A DNA stretch of 64,000 nucleotides from Acidovorax radicis (lineage in GTDB: Bacteria; Pseudomonadota; Gammaproteobacteria; Burkholderiales; Burkholderiaceae_C), in assembly GCF_020510705.1 (NCBI RefSeq), contig NZ_CP075184.1:1364001-1428000 (forward strand). Reading direction: 5' to 3'. Under the pieces are notes generated by a model that did no database searches, was not told where the DNA came from, and saw only the letters and a list, made by a program, of their open reading frames with translations. How positions within the stretch are numbered: position 1 is the stretch's first letter; every line of letters starts with the position of its first letter. Shown in pieces: positions 17,395-26,330 of the stretch. Position numbers and translations under genes: made by a program.

Positions 17395-19728
17395 ATGACC
17401 TATTCCCTCAATACCCTGAACGCATCGGCAGCGGCCAAGTCGCCGCCGCGCACGGGCGCTGCCCGTTTTGGCCATGAAATCGGCCTTGTCGTGGGGCTCT
17501 TGGCCCTGGTTTTCTGGTTGCTCGCGCTGGTGAGCTACTCGGCGCAAGACGCCGCGTGGTCCACGTCGGGCGCCAGTGACACCCGCATGGTGTCCAACTG
17601 GGCGGGCCGTTTGGGTGCGTGGCTGGCCGATGGCAGCTACTTCGCGCTGGGGTTTTCGGTGTGGTGGTGTGTGGCCGCAGGTATTTGCGCCTGGTTGTCG
17701 TCCCTGGCACGCTGGATGCGCGCTGGTGATGTCGCCCCCGGTGCGTCCAGCCCGGCGGTGCGTCGGGCGATTTTCTGGGTCGGCCTGGTGGTGCTGATGT
17801 GCTCCAGCACGGCGCTGGAGTGGTCGCGGTTGTACCGGTTTGAGTCCTATTTGCCCGGGCAGGCCGGGGGGGTGCTGGGCTACGTTGTGGGCTTGGCCAG
17901 CGTCAAATGGCTGGGGTTCACGGGCTCTGGCCTGGTGGCGATCGTGTTGGCCGTGGCGGGCGCAGCGCTGGTGTTTCGCTTTTCCTGGGGGCACGTGGCT
18001 GAAGTGGTGGGCGGGCGCATTGATGCGCTGGTGCAATCACGCCTGGCCAGGCGCGAGGTGGCCAAGGACGTGGCCGTGGGTCGCAAGGCCGCACGCGAGC
18101 GCGCGGTGGTGGTTCTGGAAGAACGCACCGAGAGCGAAGAACACCATCCGCAACCGGTGCAGATCATTGAGCCGGTGCTGGTGGACGTGCCGCAGAGCAC
18201 CCGCGTGGTGAAGGAGCGCCAGAAGCCCCTGTTCACCGAGATGCCGGACAGCAAGCTGCCGCTGGTGGACCTGCTCGACGGCCCGCTGCAGCGCCAGGAA
18301 ACGGTGGCGCCCGAGACGCTGGAGATGACCAGCCGCCTTATCGAGAAAAAACTCAAGGACTTTGGCGTGGAAGTGCGCGTGGTGGCCGCCATGCCTGGCC
18401 CGGTGATCACACGCTATGAGATCGAGCCTGCCACGGGCGTGAAGGGCTCGCAGATCGTGGGCTTGGCCAAGGACTTGGCACGATCGCTGAGCCTAGTGTC
18501 CATCCGCGTGGTGGAAACCATTCCGGGCAAGAACTTCATGGCATTGGAGCTGCCCAATGCCAAGCGACAGACCATCAAGCTATCTGAAATTCTGGGCTCG
18601 CAGGTCTACCACGAGGCCAAGAGCATGCTCACCATGGGCCTGGGCAAGGACATCGTGGGCAATGCCGTGGTGGCTGACCTTGCCAAGATGCCGCATGTGC
18701 TGGTGGCCGGCACCACGGGCTCGGGCAAGTCGGTGGGGATCAACGCGATGATCCTCTCGCTCTTGTACAAGGCCGAGGCGCGCGACGTGCGCCTGTTGAT
18801 GATCGACCCCAAGATGCTGGAAATGTCGGTCTACGAGGGCATTCCGCACCTGCTGGCGCCCGTGGTCACCGACATGAAGCAGGCCGCCAATGGCCTGAAC
18901 TGGTGCGTGGCCGAGATGGAGCGCCGCTACAAACTCATGTCCAAGCTGGGCGTGCGCAACCTGGCGGGCTACAACGTCAAGATCGACGAAGCCAAGGCCC
19001 GTGAGGAGTTCATCTACAACCCCTTCAGTCTCACGCCCGAAGAGCCCGAGCCGCTGCAGCGCCTGCCGCACATCGTGGTCATCATCGACGAGCTGGCCGA
19101 CCTGATGATGGTGGTGGGCAAGAAGATCGAAGAGCTGATTGCCCGCCTGGCGCAAAAGGCGCGTGCTGCCGGCATCCACCTGATCCTGGCCACCCAGCGC
19201 CCCAGCGTGGATGTGATCACCGGCCTGATCAAGGCCAACATTCCCACCCGCATTGCGTTCTCGGTGGGCTCCAAGATCGACAGCCGCACCATCCTTGACC
19301 AGATGGGCGCCGAAGCCCTGCTGGGCATGGGCGACATGCTCTACATGGCCAGCGGCACGGGCCTCCCCATACGCGTGCATGGCGCCTTCGTGTCGGACGA
19401 AGAAGTACACCGTGTCGTCAGTTACCTCAAGCAACAAGGGGAGCCGGACTACATAGAAGGCGTGCTCGAGGGTGGAACTGTGGATGGTGACAGTGATCTG
19501 TCAGGGGAGGGCGGCGGCGACGGGGGCGAAAAGGACCCGATGTACGACCAGGCCGTCGAAGTGGTGCTCAAGGACCGCAAGGCCAGCATCTCGTACGTGC
19601 AGCGCAAGCTGCGCATTGGCTACAACCGGTCGGCGCGTTTGCTGGAAGACATGGAAAAGGCCGGTTTGGTGAGTGGCCTCACCACCAGTGGCCAGCGCGA
19701 AGTGCTGGTGCCCGCACGCAACGAATGA
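17395..19728 (+). CDS. ftsK: DNA translocase FtsK
   Basis: 777-aa septal DNA translocase that clears chromosome dimers and activates XerCD at division. There are four membrane helices in the first about 195 residues, a short variable linker (about 220-300), then the alpha/beta motor with Walker A (G-T-T-G-S-G-K-S at about 439-446) and Walker B-like [10 protein letters not shown]. The C-terminal gamma winged helix ([17 protein letters not shown]) reads KOPS sites. The linker is short compared with the E. coli protein but normal for betaproteobacteria. lolA follows 44 bases later on the same strand, a common pairing. Confidence 0.95.
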   Translation: MTYSLNTLNASAAAKSPPRTGAARFGHEIGLVVGLLALVFWLLALVSYSAQDAAWSTSGASDTRMVSNWAGRLGAWLADGSYFALGFSVWWCVAAGICAWLSSLARWMRAGDVAPGASSPAVRRAIFWVGLVVLMCSSTALEWSRLYRFESYLPGQAGGVLGYVVGLASVKWLGFTGSGLVAIVLAVAGAALVFRFSWGHVAEVVGGRIDALVQSRLARREVAKDVAVGRKAARERAVVVLEERTESEEHHPQPVQIIEPVLVDVPQSTRVVKERQKPLFTEMPDSKLPLVDLLDGPLQRQETVAPETLEMTSRLIEKKLKDFGVEVRVVAAMPGPVITRYEIEPATGVKGSQIVGLAKDLARSLSLVSIRVVETIPGKNFMALELPNAKRQTIKLSEILGSQVYHEAKSMLTMGLGKDIVGNAVVADLAKMPHVLVAGTTGSGKSVGINAMILSLLYKAEARDVRLLMIDPKMLEMSVYEGIPHLLAPVVTDMKQAANGLNWCVAEMERRYKLMSKLGVRNLAGYNVKIDEAKAREEFIYNPFSLTPEEPEPLQRLPHIVVIIDELADLMMVVGKKIEELIARLAQKARAAGIHLILATQRPSVDVITGLIKANIPTRIAFSVGSKIDSRTILDQMGAEALLGMGDMLYMASGTGLPIRVHGAFVSDEEVHRVVSYLKQQGEPDYIEGVLEGGTVDGDSDLSGEGGGDGGEKDPMYDQAVEVVLKDRKASISYVQRKLRIGYNRSARLLEDMEKAGLVSGLTTSGQREVLVPARNE

Positions 19729-19772
19729 GCGCATGCGGCCCCGCCGCCAGCACGCCCCTATTCACAGGAGAA

Positions 19773-20411
19773 ATGTCGTTGAAAAAAATAGCCACTGCAA
19801 TATTGATAGCTGCTTGCGCAGGCGCAGCAAGCGCTGACGGCCTAAAAAGCCTTGAGTCTTTCATGAAAGGCACACAGGCAGGTCGCGCAGACTTCACGCA
19901 GACAGTGACGGCCCCGCCCAAGGACGGCCAGGCCGCGCGCACCAAAACATCCACAGGCAGCTTTGAGTTCCAGCGGCCCGGGCGCTTCAAGTTTGTCTAC
20001 AAAAAACCATTCGAGCAGACCATCGTCGCGGATGGGCAATGGCTGTGGCTGTATGACGTGGATCTGAACCAGGTGACGCAGCGTTCGCAGTCCCAGGCCT
20101 TGGGTTCCACGCCTGCAGCGCTGCTGGCCTCCGCTCCTGACCTGTCGGCATTGAAGGCCGAGTTCACGCTTGCAGCCGCCCCGGACCAGGATGGTTTGCA
20201 GTGGGTGCTGGCCACCCCCAAGGCCCGCGACGGGCAGCTCAAAAGTGTGCGTGTCGGCTTCGCGGGGGACCAGTTGGCCGCCCTCGATATTCTCGACAGC
20301 TTTGGCCAGCACTCGCTGATCCGGTTCAATGGCATGCAGACGAATGCCGCCTTGCCGGCGAGCACCTTCCAGTTCAAGCCGCCCGCCGGGGCGGACGTGG
20401 TCAAACAATAG
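19773..20411 (+). CDS. lolA: Outer-membrane lipoprotein carrier LolA
   Basis: 212-aa periplasmic chaperone that carries lipoproteins from LolCDE to LolB. The signal peptide is residues 1 to about 21 (M-S-L-K-K-I-A-T-A-I-L, ending A-A-S-A). LolA motifs include G-x-F-x-x-x-R-P-G-R-F-K-F-V-Y-K-K-P-F and the W-L-Y-D-V-D-L-N-Q-V strand. GGAG precedes the ATG at 19773. There are two oddities. Codons about 6-25, which are most of the signal peptide, are a copy of the dispersed palindromic repeat. The stop codon lies inside the first unit of an 8-bp tandem repeat. The coding sequence between these two elements looks ordinary. Confidence 0.93.
   Translation: MSLKKIATAILIAACAGAASADGLKSLESFMKGTQAGRADFTQTVTAPPKDGQAARTKTSTGSFEFQRPGRFKFVYKKPFEQTIVADGQWLWLYDVDLNQVTQRSQSQALGSTPAALLASAPDLSALKAEFTLAAAPDQDGLQWVLATPKARDGQLKSVRVGFAGDQLAALDILDSFGQHSLIRFNGMQTNAALPASTFQFKPPAGADVVKQ
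19788..19847 (+). repeat. Dispersed palindromic repeat, copy 4, forming the lolA signal-peptide codons
   Basis: ATAGCC, TTGATAGCTGCTTGCG, a short spacer, AGCAAGCGCTGACGGCC and TAAAAAG match the family layout in forward orientation. GCTTGC/GCAAGC form the arms. Confidence 0.65.
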
Positions 20412-20493
20412 GGAAATAGGGAAATAGGGAAATAGGGAAATAGGGAAATAGGGAAATAGGGAAATAGGGAAATAGGGAAATAGGGAAATAGGG
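20408..20493 (+). repeat. 8-bp tandem repeat, ten and three-quarter copies
   Basis: ATAGGGAA repeated perfectly ten times and then ATAGGG. It begins with the lolA stop codon (TAG at 20409-20411) and fills the space before a convergent gene. On the opposite strand it has no stop in one frame (encoding repeated L-F-P-Y-F-P-I-S), but there is no sign that this is translated. Confidence 0.98.
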
Positions 20494-20597
20494 AGCCAGA
20501 GGGCCGTCGTCATACGCAGCGCCCGGGGCTGTTGATACGCTGCCGTGGCAGACCCTTGCCAGTTTGCGGCGACATGGCCTAGTGCACGTGGCCGGTT

Positions 20598-21227
20598 TTA
20601 GGCAGCGCTCGCCAGCACTTTCGCAATACGCGCCCTGAGCAGGGGCAGCTGTTCTGCCTCAAACCAGGGATTGCGGCGCAGCCACAGCTGGTTGCGCGGG
20701 CTTGGATGGGGCAACACCACCACTGCGCCACCTTCTGGTGTGCCGTTGTGCATGACATCGGCCAATGTGCCCTTTGCGCCCGGCACGTGATAGGGCAGGG
20801 CATGGCGGCCCAGCACCAGGGTGAGTTCTATGTGGGGCAGCCGGGCAAGCAAAGCATCGCGCCATGTCGGCGCACATTCGGGGCGGGGAGGCAGGTCGCC
20901 CGCCCTGCCGGTGCCGGGGTAACAAAAGCCCATGGGCAAGATGGCGACTTGCTGCGGGTCGTAAAAATGTTCGCGGGACAAGCCCAGCCACGCGCGCAGC
21001 CGTTCGCCGCTGACGTCATCAAACGGTATGCCGCTGGCGTGCACCTTGCGGCCCGGTGCCTGACCGGCGATGAGGATGCGGGCTGCTGAGTGTGCCTGCA
21101 GCACCGGCCGTGGCCCCAGCGGCAGGCCGGAGGCACACAGTGTGCAGGCGCGCACCCGGGCAAGCAGGGCATTCAGAGACTCAGGCACTTGGGGCCGCTC
21201 AGGTGCGCCGGTGCCGGTTCTGTTCAT
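20598..21227 (-). CDS. Uracil-DNA glycosylase family protein
   Basis: 209-aa member of the uracil-DNA glycosylase superfamily. It has an N-terminal C-x-x-C (A-C-T-L-C), the motif A-like G-Q-A-P-G-R followed by G-I-P-F-D-D, and motif B-like L-P-H-P-S-P-R-N. Two further cysteines (G-F-C-Y and P-E-C-A) are present, but the full iron-sulfur pattern of family 4 cannot be confirmed by eye. It probably acts in base-excision repair or a related reaction. Its ATG overlaps the TGA of the upstream DUF488 gene by four bases, so the two are translationally coupled. Confidence 0.8.
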   Translation of the reverse strand: MNRTGTGAPERPQVPESLNALLARVRACTLCASGLPLGPRPVLQAHSAARILIAGQAPGRKVHASGIPFDDVSGERLRAWLGLSREHFYDPQQVAILPMGFCYPGTGRAGDLPPRPECAPTWRDALLARLPHIELTLVLGRHALPYHVPGAKGTLADVMHNGTPEGGAVVVLPHPSPRNQLWLRRNPWFEAEQLPLLRARIAKVLASAA

Positions 21228-21610
21228 GCCATCTTGGCGCCGGCTTCGTCGAGCAGTTCGCGCAGGATCGAGCGGTGGCAGCGCGAGGCGTCCTCGCAGT
21301 AGCACCCTACCGAAAAATTCGTGTGTTGTGACAGTTGAGCCAACAAGGCCAGCGTGTGGCGGTTTTCCGGCGTTGCCATTTCGGCGCGGTATTTTTTCGC
21401 AAACGCTTTCCATTCGGCGGGGGTGCCCGCGCCCAGGGCCTGTTGGACGGCCTCTGCGCTGGGGGCCAGGTTGGGGTACCACACGTCGTACCAGTTCTGG
21501 CGGGCAAACTCTTCACGGGGCACACCGCGCGGCGGGTGGCGCACTGTGCCGATGCGCACGCCTTCGTCTTCGGTGCGTGCGCTACCCAGTTGAACAACGC
21601 GTACCGGCAT
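21224..21610 (-). CDS. DUF488 family protein
   Basis: 128-aa DUF488 protein. Visible family features are the early V-Q-L-G-S-A-R, the G-x-R-I-G-T-V-R-H-P-P-R-G-V segment, W-Y-D-V-W-Y-P-N-L-A-P, and the C-terminal C-Y-C-E-D-A-S-R-C-H-R-S-I-L. The Cys/His cluster in the last motif is a conserved family site that may bind metal or do catalysis, but no function is established. It is first in a two-gene operon with the UDG-like gene (ATGA overlap), which suggests a nucleic-acid-related job. Confidence 0.82.
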   Translation of the reverse strand: MPVRVVQLGSARTEDEGVRIGTVRHPPRGVPREEFARQNWYDVWYPNLAPSAEAVQQALGAGTPAEWKAFAKKYRAEMATPENRHTLALLAQLSQHTNFSVGCYCEDASRCHRSILRELLDEAGAKMA

Positions 21611-21835
21611 GGTGTGTCTCCTATCCGCCAATGGGCCCAATAACCTGATTCAACCTGATTCTGATTCAAGGTGCATTGTCGCGCGATCTCTCACCGCGGG
21701 ACCCACGGACCGTGCCGCGCTGGCAGCGAAAGAGAACAATCGGGTTACCCTTGGCGCATGCCGTCCACTTAGTGCTCACCGCGCGGGGTGTCTGGCGTGT
21801 GCTGCCCTCCGACCGTGGTGGCTTGCGGATTTTTG

Positions 21836-23167
21836 ATGACAACGTCGACTCATATTTTTTCTTCCCACCAGCCACTGGCCGAGCGCCTGCGCCCGCGCAC
21901 CTTGGGTGAGGTGATTGGCCAGCAACACGTGCTGGGCCCAGGCATGCCCCTGCGGCTGGCGTTCGAATCGGGCCGCCCGCACAGCTGCATCCTCTGGGGG
22001 CCGCCTGGCGTGGGTAAAACCACCATAGCGCGACTCATGGCCGATGCGTTTGATGCGCAGTTCATCAGCATCAGCGCCGTGCTGGGCGGGGTCAAGGACA
22101 TCCGCGAGGCCGTCGAGCGCGCCGAGGCGGCGCGCGACGGCCTCATGCAGCAGCGCACCATCGTGTTCGTCGATGAAGTGCACCGCTTCAACAAGAGCCA
22201 GCAAGATGCGTTTTTGCCGCATGTCGAAAGCGGGCTGTTCACCTTCATTGGCGCCACCACCGAGAACCCGTCCTTCGAAGTCAACTCCGCGTTGCTCTCG
22301 CGTGCCGCCGTGTATGTGCTGCAACCGCTGTCTGAACAGGATTTGAAGCAAATTGTGGCGCTAGCGCAGGCGGAACAAGCGCTTCCAGCTATTGAATCTA
22401 TAGCTATTGACCGGCTCGCGGCTTATGCCGACGGGGATGCTCGCCGCCTGCTCAACACGCTCGAAACCCTGGGCATGGCGGCCACGCAGGAGAAGCTCTC
22501 CGAGATCACCGATGCCTGGCTGCTCAAGGTGCTGGGCGAACGCATGCGCCGCTACGACAAGGGTGGCGAGCAGTTCTACGACACCATCAGCGCGCTGCAT
22601 AAATCCGTGCGAGGCTCGGACCCGGATGCCGCGCTGTATTGGCTGGTGCGCATGCTCGATGGGGGGGCCGATCCCCGGTACATGGCGCGGCGCCTGGTGC
22701 GCATGGCTGCCGAGGATGTGGGGCTGGCTGATCCCCGAGCGCTGCGTCTGGCGCTCGATGCCAGTGAGGTCTACGAACGCCTGGGCAGCCCTGAGGGCGA
22801 GCTGGCACTGGCCGAGTGCGTGGTCTACCTGGCCGTGGCGCCCAAGTCCAACGCGGTCTACAAGGCATACAACGCGGCCCGCGCCTGGGTCAAGCAAGAC
22901 GGCACGCGCCCGGTGCCGATGCACCTGCGCAATGCGCCGACCCGGTTGATGAAAGAGCTCGATTACGGAAAAGGCTACCGTTACGCCCACGACGAAGAAG
23001 GCGGGTTTGCGGCCGGCGAGAACTACCTGCCCGAAGGCATGCCCGAGCCGGGTTTTTACCAACCGGTTGAGCGGGGGCTGGAAATCAAGATTGCACACAA
23101 GTTGCGTGAGCTCAAGCTGCGCAATAGCGCAGCCTCTGCGGGCGGAACTCCCGCCGAAGATGTCTGA
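21836..23167 (+). CDS. rarA: Replication-associated recombination protein A (MgsA/RarA AAA+ ATPase)
   Basis: 443-aa clamp-loader-like ATPase acting at stalled replication forks. It begins P-L-A-E-R-L-R-P-R-T-L-x-E-V-I-G-Q, then Walker A G-P-P-G-V-G-K-T-T, Walker B I-V-F-V-D-E-V-H-R-F-N, sensor 1 G-A-T-T-E-N-P-S-F and the C-terminal tetramerisation region ending H-K-L-R-E-L-K-L-R. The ATG at 21836 lies only 15 codons before homology begins. Residues about 172-191 coincide with a reverse copy of the palindromic repeat, in the lid region just after sensor 1, without breaking the frame. Confidence 0.93.
   Translation: MTTSTHIFSSHQPLAERLRPRTLGEVIGQQHVLGPGMPLRLAFESGRPHSCILWGPPGVGKTTIARLMADAFDAQFISISAVLGGVKDIREAVERAEAARDGLMQQRTIVFVDEVHRFNKSQQDAFLPHVESGLFTFIGATTENPSFEVNSALLSRAAVYVLQPLSEQDLKQIVALAQAEQALPAIESIAIDRLAAYADGDARRLLNTLETLGMAATQEKLSEITDAWLLKVLGERMRRYDKGGEQFYDTISALHKSVRGSDPDAALYWLVRMLDGGADPRYMARRLVRMAAEDVGLADPRALRLALDASEVYERLGSPEGELALAECVVYLAVAPKSNAVYKAYNAARAWVKQDGTRPVPMHLRNAPTRLMKELDYGKGYRYAHDEEGGFAAGENYLPEGMPEPGFYQPVERGLEIKIAHKLRELKLRNSAASAGGTPAEDV
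22350..22406 (-). repeat. Dispersed palindromic repeat, copy 5, inside rarA (reverse)
   Basis: On the minus strand: ATAGCTATAGATTCAATAGC, then TGGAAGCGCTTGTTCC, GCGCTAGCGCC and ACAATTT. The order of elements matches the intergenic copies. Confidence 0.65.
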
Positions 23168-23389
23168 TCGGCGCTGGCGCGCGGGGACGTTGTGGCGGCT
23201 TCGAGTGTGTTTTAGGTCGGTTTATGCCGATTTCGCATGATGCTGGTAATAAGTTTGCACATCAATTTTCTTGCGCGCATCAATTTTTCTTATGAATTGC
23301 GTGGCACGCTGATGTGGCCCAAACCCGAGGGAAAACCCCGCCCAGCTTGAGTAGGGGGGGTTGTGACTACTCGCTACAATTCCGTCCAC

Positions 23390-23425
23390 AAACCCGCACA
23401 GTTGTATTTCTGGCGGGTTTTTTGC
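23390..23425 (+). terminator. Hairpin with T run in the liv leader (possible attenuator)
   Basis: AAACCCGC / GCGGGTTT stem of eight bases with a 15-base loop, then a run of T, about 80 bases before livH. It could end transcription from upstream or attenuate the liv operon. A TACAAT hexamer lies just before it, without a well-spaced -35 box. The rest of the 338-base gap (23168-23505) shows nothing clear. Confidence 0.55.
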
Positions 23426-23505
23426 TAGATGGCAGTCGGGCCCACAAGGCTGTACCGATTCCGGTGCCTCTGCGGTGGGCGCGTTACAAACGAAGGACTT
23501 CTCTT

Positions 23506-24435
23506 ATGGACATTTTGCTGCAGCAGATCATCAACGGTCTGGTATTGGGCAGCATGTACGCTTTGATAGCCTTGGGCTACACGATGGTGTACGGCATTAT
23601 TCAACTGATCAATTTTGCCCACGGCGAGGTGCTCATGATTGGCGCCCTGACCAGTTGGAGCTGTATTGGAATGATGCAGGGCGCAATGCCTGGCGCCCCG
23701 GGTTGGGTGATTCTTTTGCTCGCCACCATCATTGCCTGCATCGTGGCGGCCGCCCTTAATTTCGTGATCGAAAAAGTCGCTTATCGCCCGCTGCGCAGCA
23801 GCCCTCGGCTGGCGCCGCTGATCACCGCCATCGGCATGTCCATCTTGCTGCAGACGCTGGCGATGATCATCTGGAAACCCAACTACAAACCGTATCCCAC
23901 CTTGCTGCCCAGCGCGCCGTTTGAATTGGGCGGTGCGTACATCACGCCCACGCAGATTCTCATTCTCGGTGTGACGGCGGTGGCCCTGGCCTCCCTGGTC
24001 TACTTGGTCAACTACACCAACCTGGGCCGCGCCATGCGCGCCACGGCAGAGAATCCGCGCGTGGCCTCGCTCATGGGGGTCAAGCCCGACATGGTGATCT
24101 CGGCCACCTTCATCATCGGCGCCATTTTGGCGGCCATCGCCGGCATCATGTATGCATCCAACTATGGCACGGCGCAGCACACCATGGGCTTCCTGCCCGG
24201 TTTGAAGGCCTTCACGGCGGCGGTGTTTGGCGGCATCGGCAATCTGGCCGGCGCGGTGGTCGGCGGCATCTTGCTGGGCCTTATCGAAGCCATCGGTTCG
24301 GGCTACATCGGTACGCTCACGGGTGGGTTGCTGGGCAGTAACTACACCGACATTTTTGCGTTCATCGTGCTCATCATCATCCTGACGCTGCGCCCCTCGG
24401 GTCTGCTGGGTGAGCGTGTGGCGGATCGCGCCTGA
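23506..24435 (+). CDS. livH: Branched-chain amino-acid ABC transporter permease LivH
   Basis: 309-aa inner-membrane permease of the high-affinity branched-chain amino-acid (or related amide/amino acid) importer. It starts M-D-I-L-L-Q-Q-I-I-N-G-L-V-L-G-S-M-Y-A-L-I-A-L-G-Y-T-M-V-Y-G, the classic LivH N-terminus, and has about eight hydrophobic segments plus the cytoplasmic coupling segment E-N-P-R-V-A-S-L-M-G. ATG at 23506 starts the family homology. It is first of the compact livH-livM-livG-livF operon. No substrate-binding protein gene (livJ/livK) lies in the window, so the real substrate is uncertain. Confidence 0.92.
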   Translation: MDILLQQIINGLVLGSMYALIALGYTMVYGIIQLINFAHGEVLMIGALTSWSCIGMMQGAMPGAPGWVILLLATIIACIVAAALNFVIEKVAYRPLRSSPRLAPLITAIGMSILLQTLAMIIWKPNYKPYPTLLPSAPFELGGAYITPTQILILGVTAVALASLVYLVNYTNLGRAMRATAENPRVASLMGVKPDMVISATFIIGAILAAIAGIMYASNYGTAQHTMGFLPGLKAFTAAVFGGIGNLAGAVVGGILLGLIEAIGSGYIGTLTGGLLGSNYTDIFAFIVLIIILTLRPSGLLGERVADRA

Positions 24436-24446
24436 GGAGCATCACC

Positions 24447-25523
24447 ATGAAAAACAACAAAACCACCTGGATCATTGGGGCGGTCGCGCTGCTGGTGCTG
24501 CCGCTCATGCTGCAATTTTTCGGTAACGCCTGGGTGCGTATTGCCGATCTGGCGCTGCTCTACGTCATGCTGGCGCTGGGCCTGAACATAGTTGTGGGCT
24601 ACGCGGGTCTGCTGGACCTGGGGTATGTGGCCTTTTACGCCGTGGGGGCCTATTTGTTTGGGTTGATGGCATCGCCGCACCTGGCGGAGAACTTCGCCGC
24701 CTTTGCGGCCATGTTCCCGAATGGGTTGCACACATCCCTGTGGCTGGTGATCCCGGTCGCGGCGCTTTTGGCGGCGTTCTTCGGGGCCATGCTGGGGGCA
24801 CCCACGCTCAAGTTGCGGGGTGACTACCTTGCCATCGTGACGCTGGGTTTTGGCGAAATCATCCGCATTTTCCTGAACAATCTCGACCAACCCGTCAACC
24901 TGACCAACGGTCCCAAAGGCGTGGGCCAGATCGACTCGGTCAAGATTTTTGGCCTGGATCTGGGCAAGCGGTTGGAGCTGTTCGGCTTCGACATCAACTC
25001 GGTCACGCTGTATTACTACCTGTTCCTGGTGCTGGTGGTGATCTCGATCATCATCTGCTACCGGCTGCAGGATTCGCGTGTGGGCCGCGCCTGGATGGCC
25101 ATCCGTGAAGATGAAATCGCCGCCAAGGCCATGGGCATCAACACCCGCAACCTGAAGCTGATGGCATTTGCCATGGGCGCCTCGTTCGGTGGCGTGTCGG
25201 GTGCGATGTTTGGTGCGTTCCAGGGGTTTGTATCGCCCGAATCGTTCAGCCTGATGGAGTCGGTCATGATCGTCGCCATGGTGGTGTTGGGCGGTATCGG
25301 CCATATCCCCGGCGTCATTCTGGGTGCGGTGCTGCTGTCCGCATTGCCCGAGGTGCTGCGCTATGTGGCCGGCCCGCTGCAGGCCATGACGGACGGCCGT
25401 CTGGACTCGGCCATCTTGCGCCAGCTGCTGATTGCGCTGGCCATGATCATCGTCATGCTGTTGCGTCCCCGTGGTTTGTGGCCTGCGCCCGACCATGGCA
25501 AGAGCCTCACGCAGAAGATCTGA
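24447..25523 (+). CDS. livM: Branched-chain amino-acid ABC transporter permease LivM
   Basis: 358-aa second permease subunit. It has multiple hydrophobic helices, the family motif G-L-N-I-V-V-G-Y-A-G-L-L-D-L-G-Y-V-A-F-Y-A-V-G-A-Y near residues 45-70 and the coupling loop R-V-G-R-A-W-M-A-I-R-E-D-E-I-A-A. It follows livH by 11 bases and precedes livG by 22 bases. GAGGAGCATCACC before the ATG gives a good ribosome-binding site. Confidence 0.93.
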   Translation: MKNNKTTWIIGAVALLVLPLMLQFFGNAWVRIADLALLYVMLALGLNIVVGYAGLLDLGYVAFYAVGAYLFGLMASPHLAENFAAFAAMFPNGLHTSLWLVIPVAALLAAFFGAMLGAPTLKLRGDYLAIVTLGFGEIIRIFLNNLDQPVNLTNGPKGVGQIDSVKIFGLDLGKRLELFGFDINSVTLYYYLFLVLVVISIIICYRLQDSRVGRAWMAIREDEIAAKAMGINTRNLKLMAFAMGASFGGVSGAMFGAFQGFVSPESFSLMESVMIVAMVVLGGIGHIPGVILGAVLLSALPEVLRYVAGPLQAMTDGRLDSAILRQLLIALAMIIVMLLRPRGLWPAPDHGKSLTQKI

Positions 25524-25545
25524 ACACACCGCAGAAAGTTTGAAC

Positions 25546-26328
25546 ATGGCAGAAAAATCTAACGATGTGGTGCTCAAGGTTGCCGGTATATCCAAGCGCT
25601 TCGGCGGCCTGCAGGCCCTCTCGGATGTGGGCATCACCATTGAACGCGGCCAGGTCTATGGCCTGATTGGCCCCAACGGCGCGGGCAAGACCACGTTTTT
25701 CAACGTGATCACCGGCCTCTACACGCCCGATAGCGGTACCTTCGAGCTCTCTGGCAAACCCTACAAACCCACGGCCGTGCATGAGGTCGCCAAGGCGGGT
25801 ATTGCCCGCACGTTCCAGAACATCCGCCTGTTTTCGGACATGACGGCGCTGGAGAACGTGATGGTGGGTCGCCACATCCGCACCAAATCGGGGCTGCTGG
25901 GGGCGGTGCTGCGCACCAAGGGCTTCAAGGCCGAAGAGGCCGCCATTGCCAAGCGCGCGCAGGAGCTGCTCGACTACGTAGGCATTGGCAAGTTTGCCGA
26001 CTACAAGGCGCGCACCCTGAGCTACGGCGATCAGCGCCGGCTGGAGATTGCCCGTGCCCTGGCGACGGACCCTCAACTGATCGCCCTGGACGAGCCCGCC
26101 GCGGGCATGAACGCCACCGAGAAGGTGCAGCTGCGCGAACTGATCGACCGCATTCGCAACGACAACCGCACCATCCTGCTCATCGAGCATGACGTGAAGC
26201 TGGTGATGGGCCTGTGCGATCGGGTCACCGTGCTCGACTATGGCAAGCAGATCGCCGAAGGCACGCCTGCCACCGTGCAGAAGAACGAAAAAGTGATTGA
26301 GGCCTATCTGGGCACCGGAGGACATTGA
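25546..26328 (+). CDS. livG: Branched-chain amino-acid ABC transporter ATPase LivG
   Basis: 260-aa ABC ATPase. Walker A is G-P-N-G-A-G-K-T-T, the signature is L-S-Y-G-D-Q-R-R-L-E-I-A-R-A-L, and Walker B is L-I-A-L-D-E-P-A-A-G-M-N. The A-A-G-M-N segment after Walker B is typical of LivG. It pairs with LivF to energise the LivHM channel. It is followed directly by livF, the two separated by two bases after the stop codon. Confidence 0.94.
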   Translation: MAEKSNDVVLKVAGISKRFGGLQALSDVGITIERGQVYGLIGPNGAGKTTFFNVITGLYTPDSGTFELSGKPYKPTAVHEVAKAGIARTFQNIRLFSDMTALENVMVGRHIRTKSGLLGAVLRTKGFKAEEAAIAKRAQELLDYVGIGKFADYKARTLSYGDQRRLEIARALATDPQLIALDEPAAGMNATEKVQLRELIDRIRNDNRTILLIEHDVKLVMGLCDRVTVLDYGKQIAEGTPATVQKNEKVIEAYLGTGGH

Positions 26329-26330
26329 GA

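Noticed and set aside
20408..20493. CRISPR-like array
   Set aside because: Units are 8 bp, contiguous and identical with no spacers; it is a simple tandem repeat.
19842..20513. Minus-strand frame with repeated I-S-L-F-P-Y-F-P
   Set aside because: It is only the translation of the 8-bp tandem array and of antisense lolA; no start or domain support.
23341..23380. Sigma-70 promoter for livH using TACAAT at 23375
   Set aside because: The possible -35 hexamers are 8 or 22 bases away; spacing is wrong, so only the hairpin is annotated.
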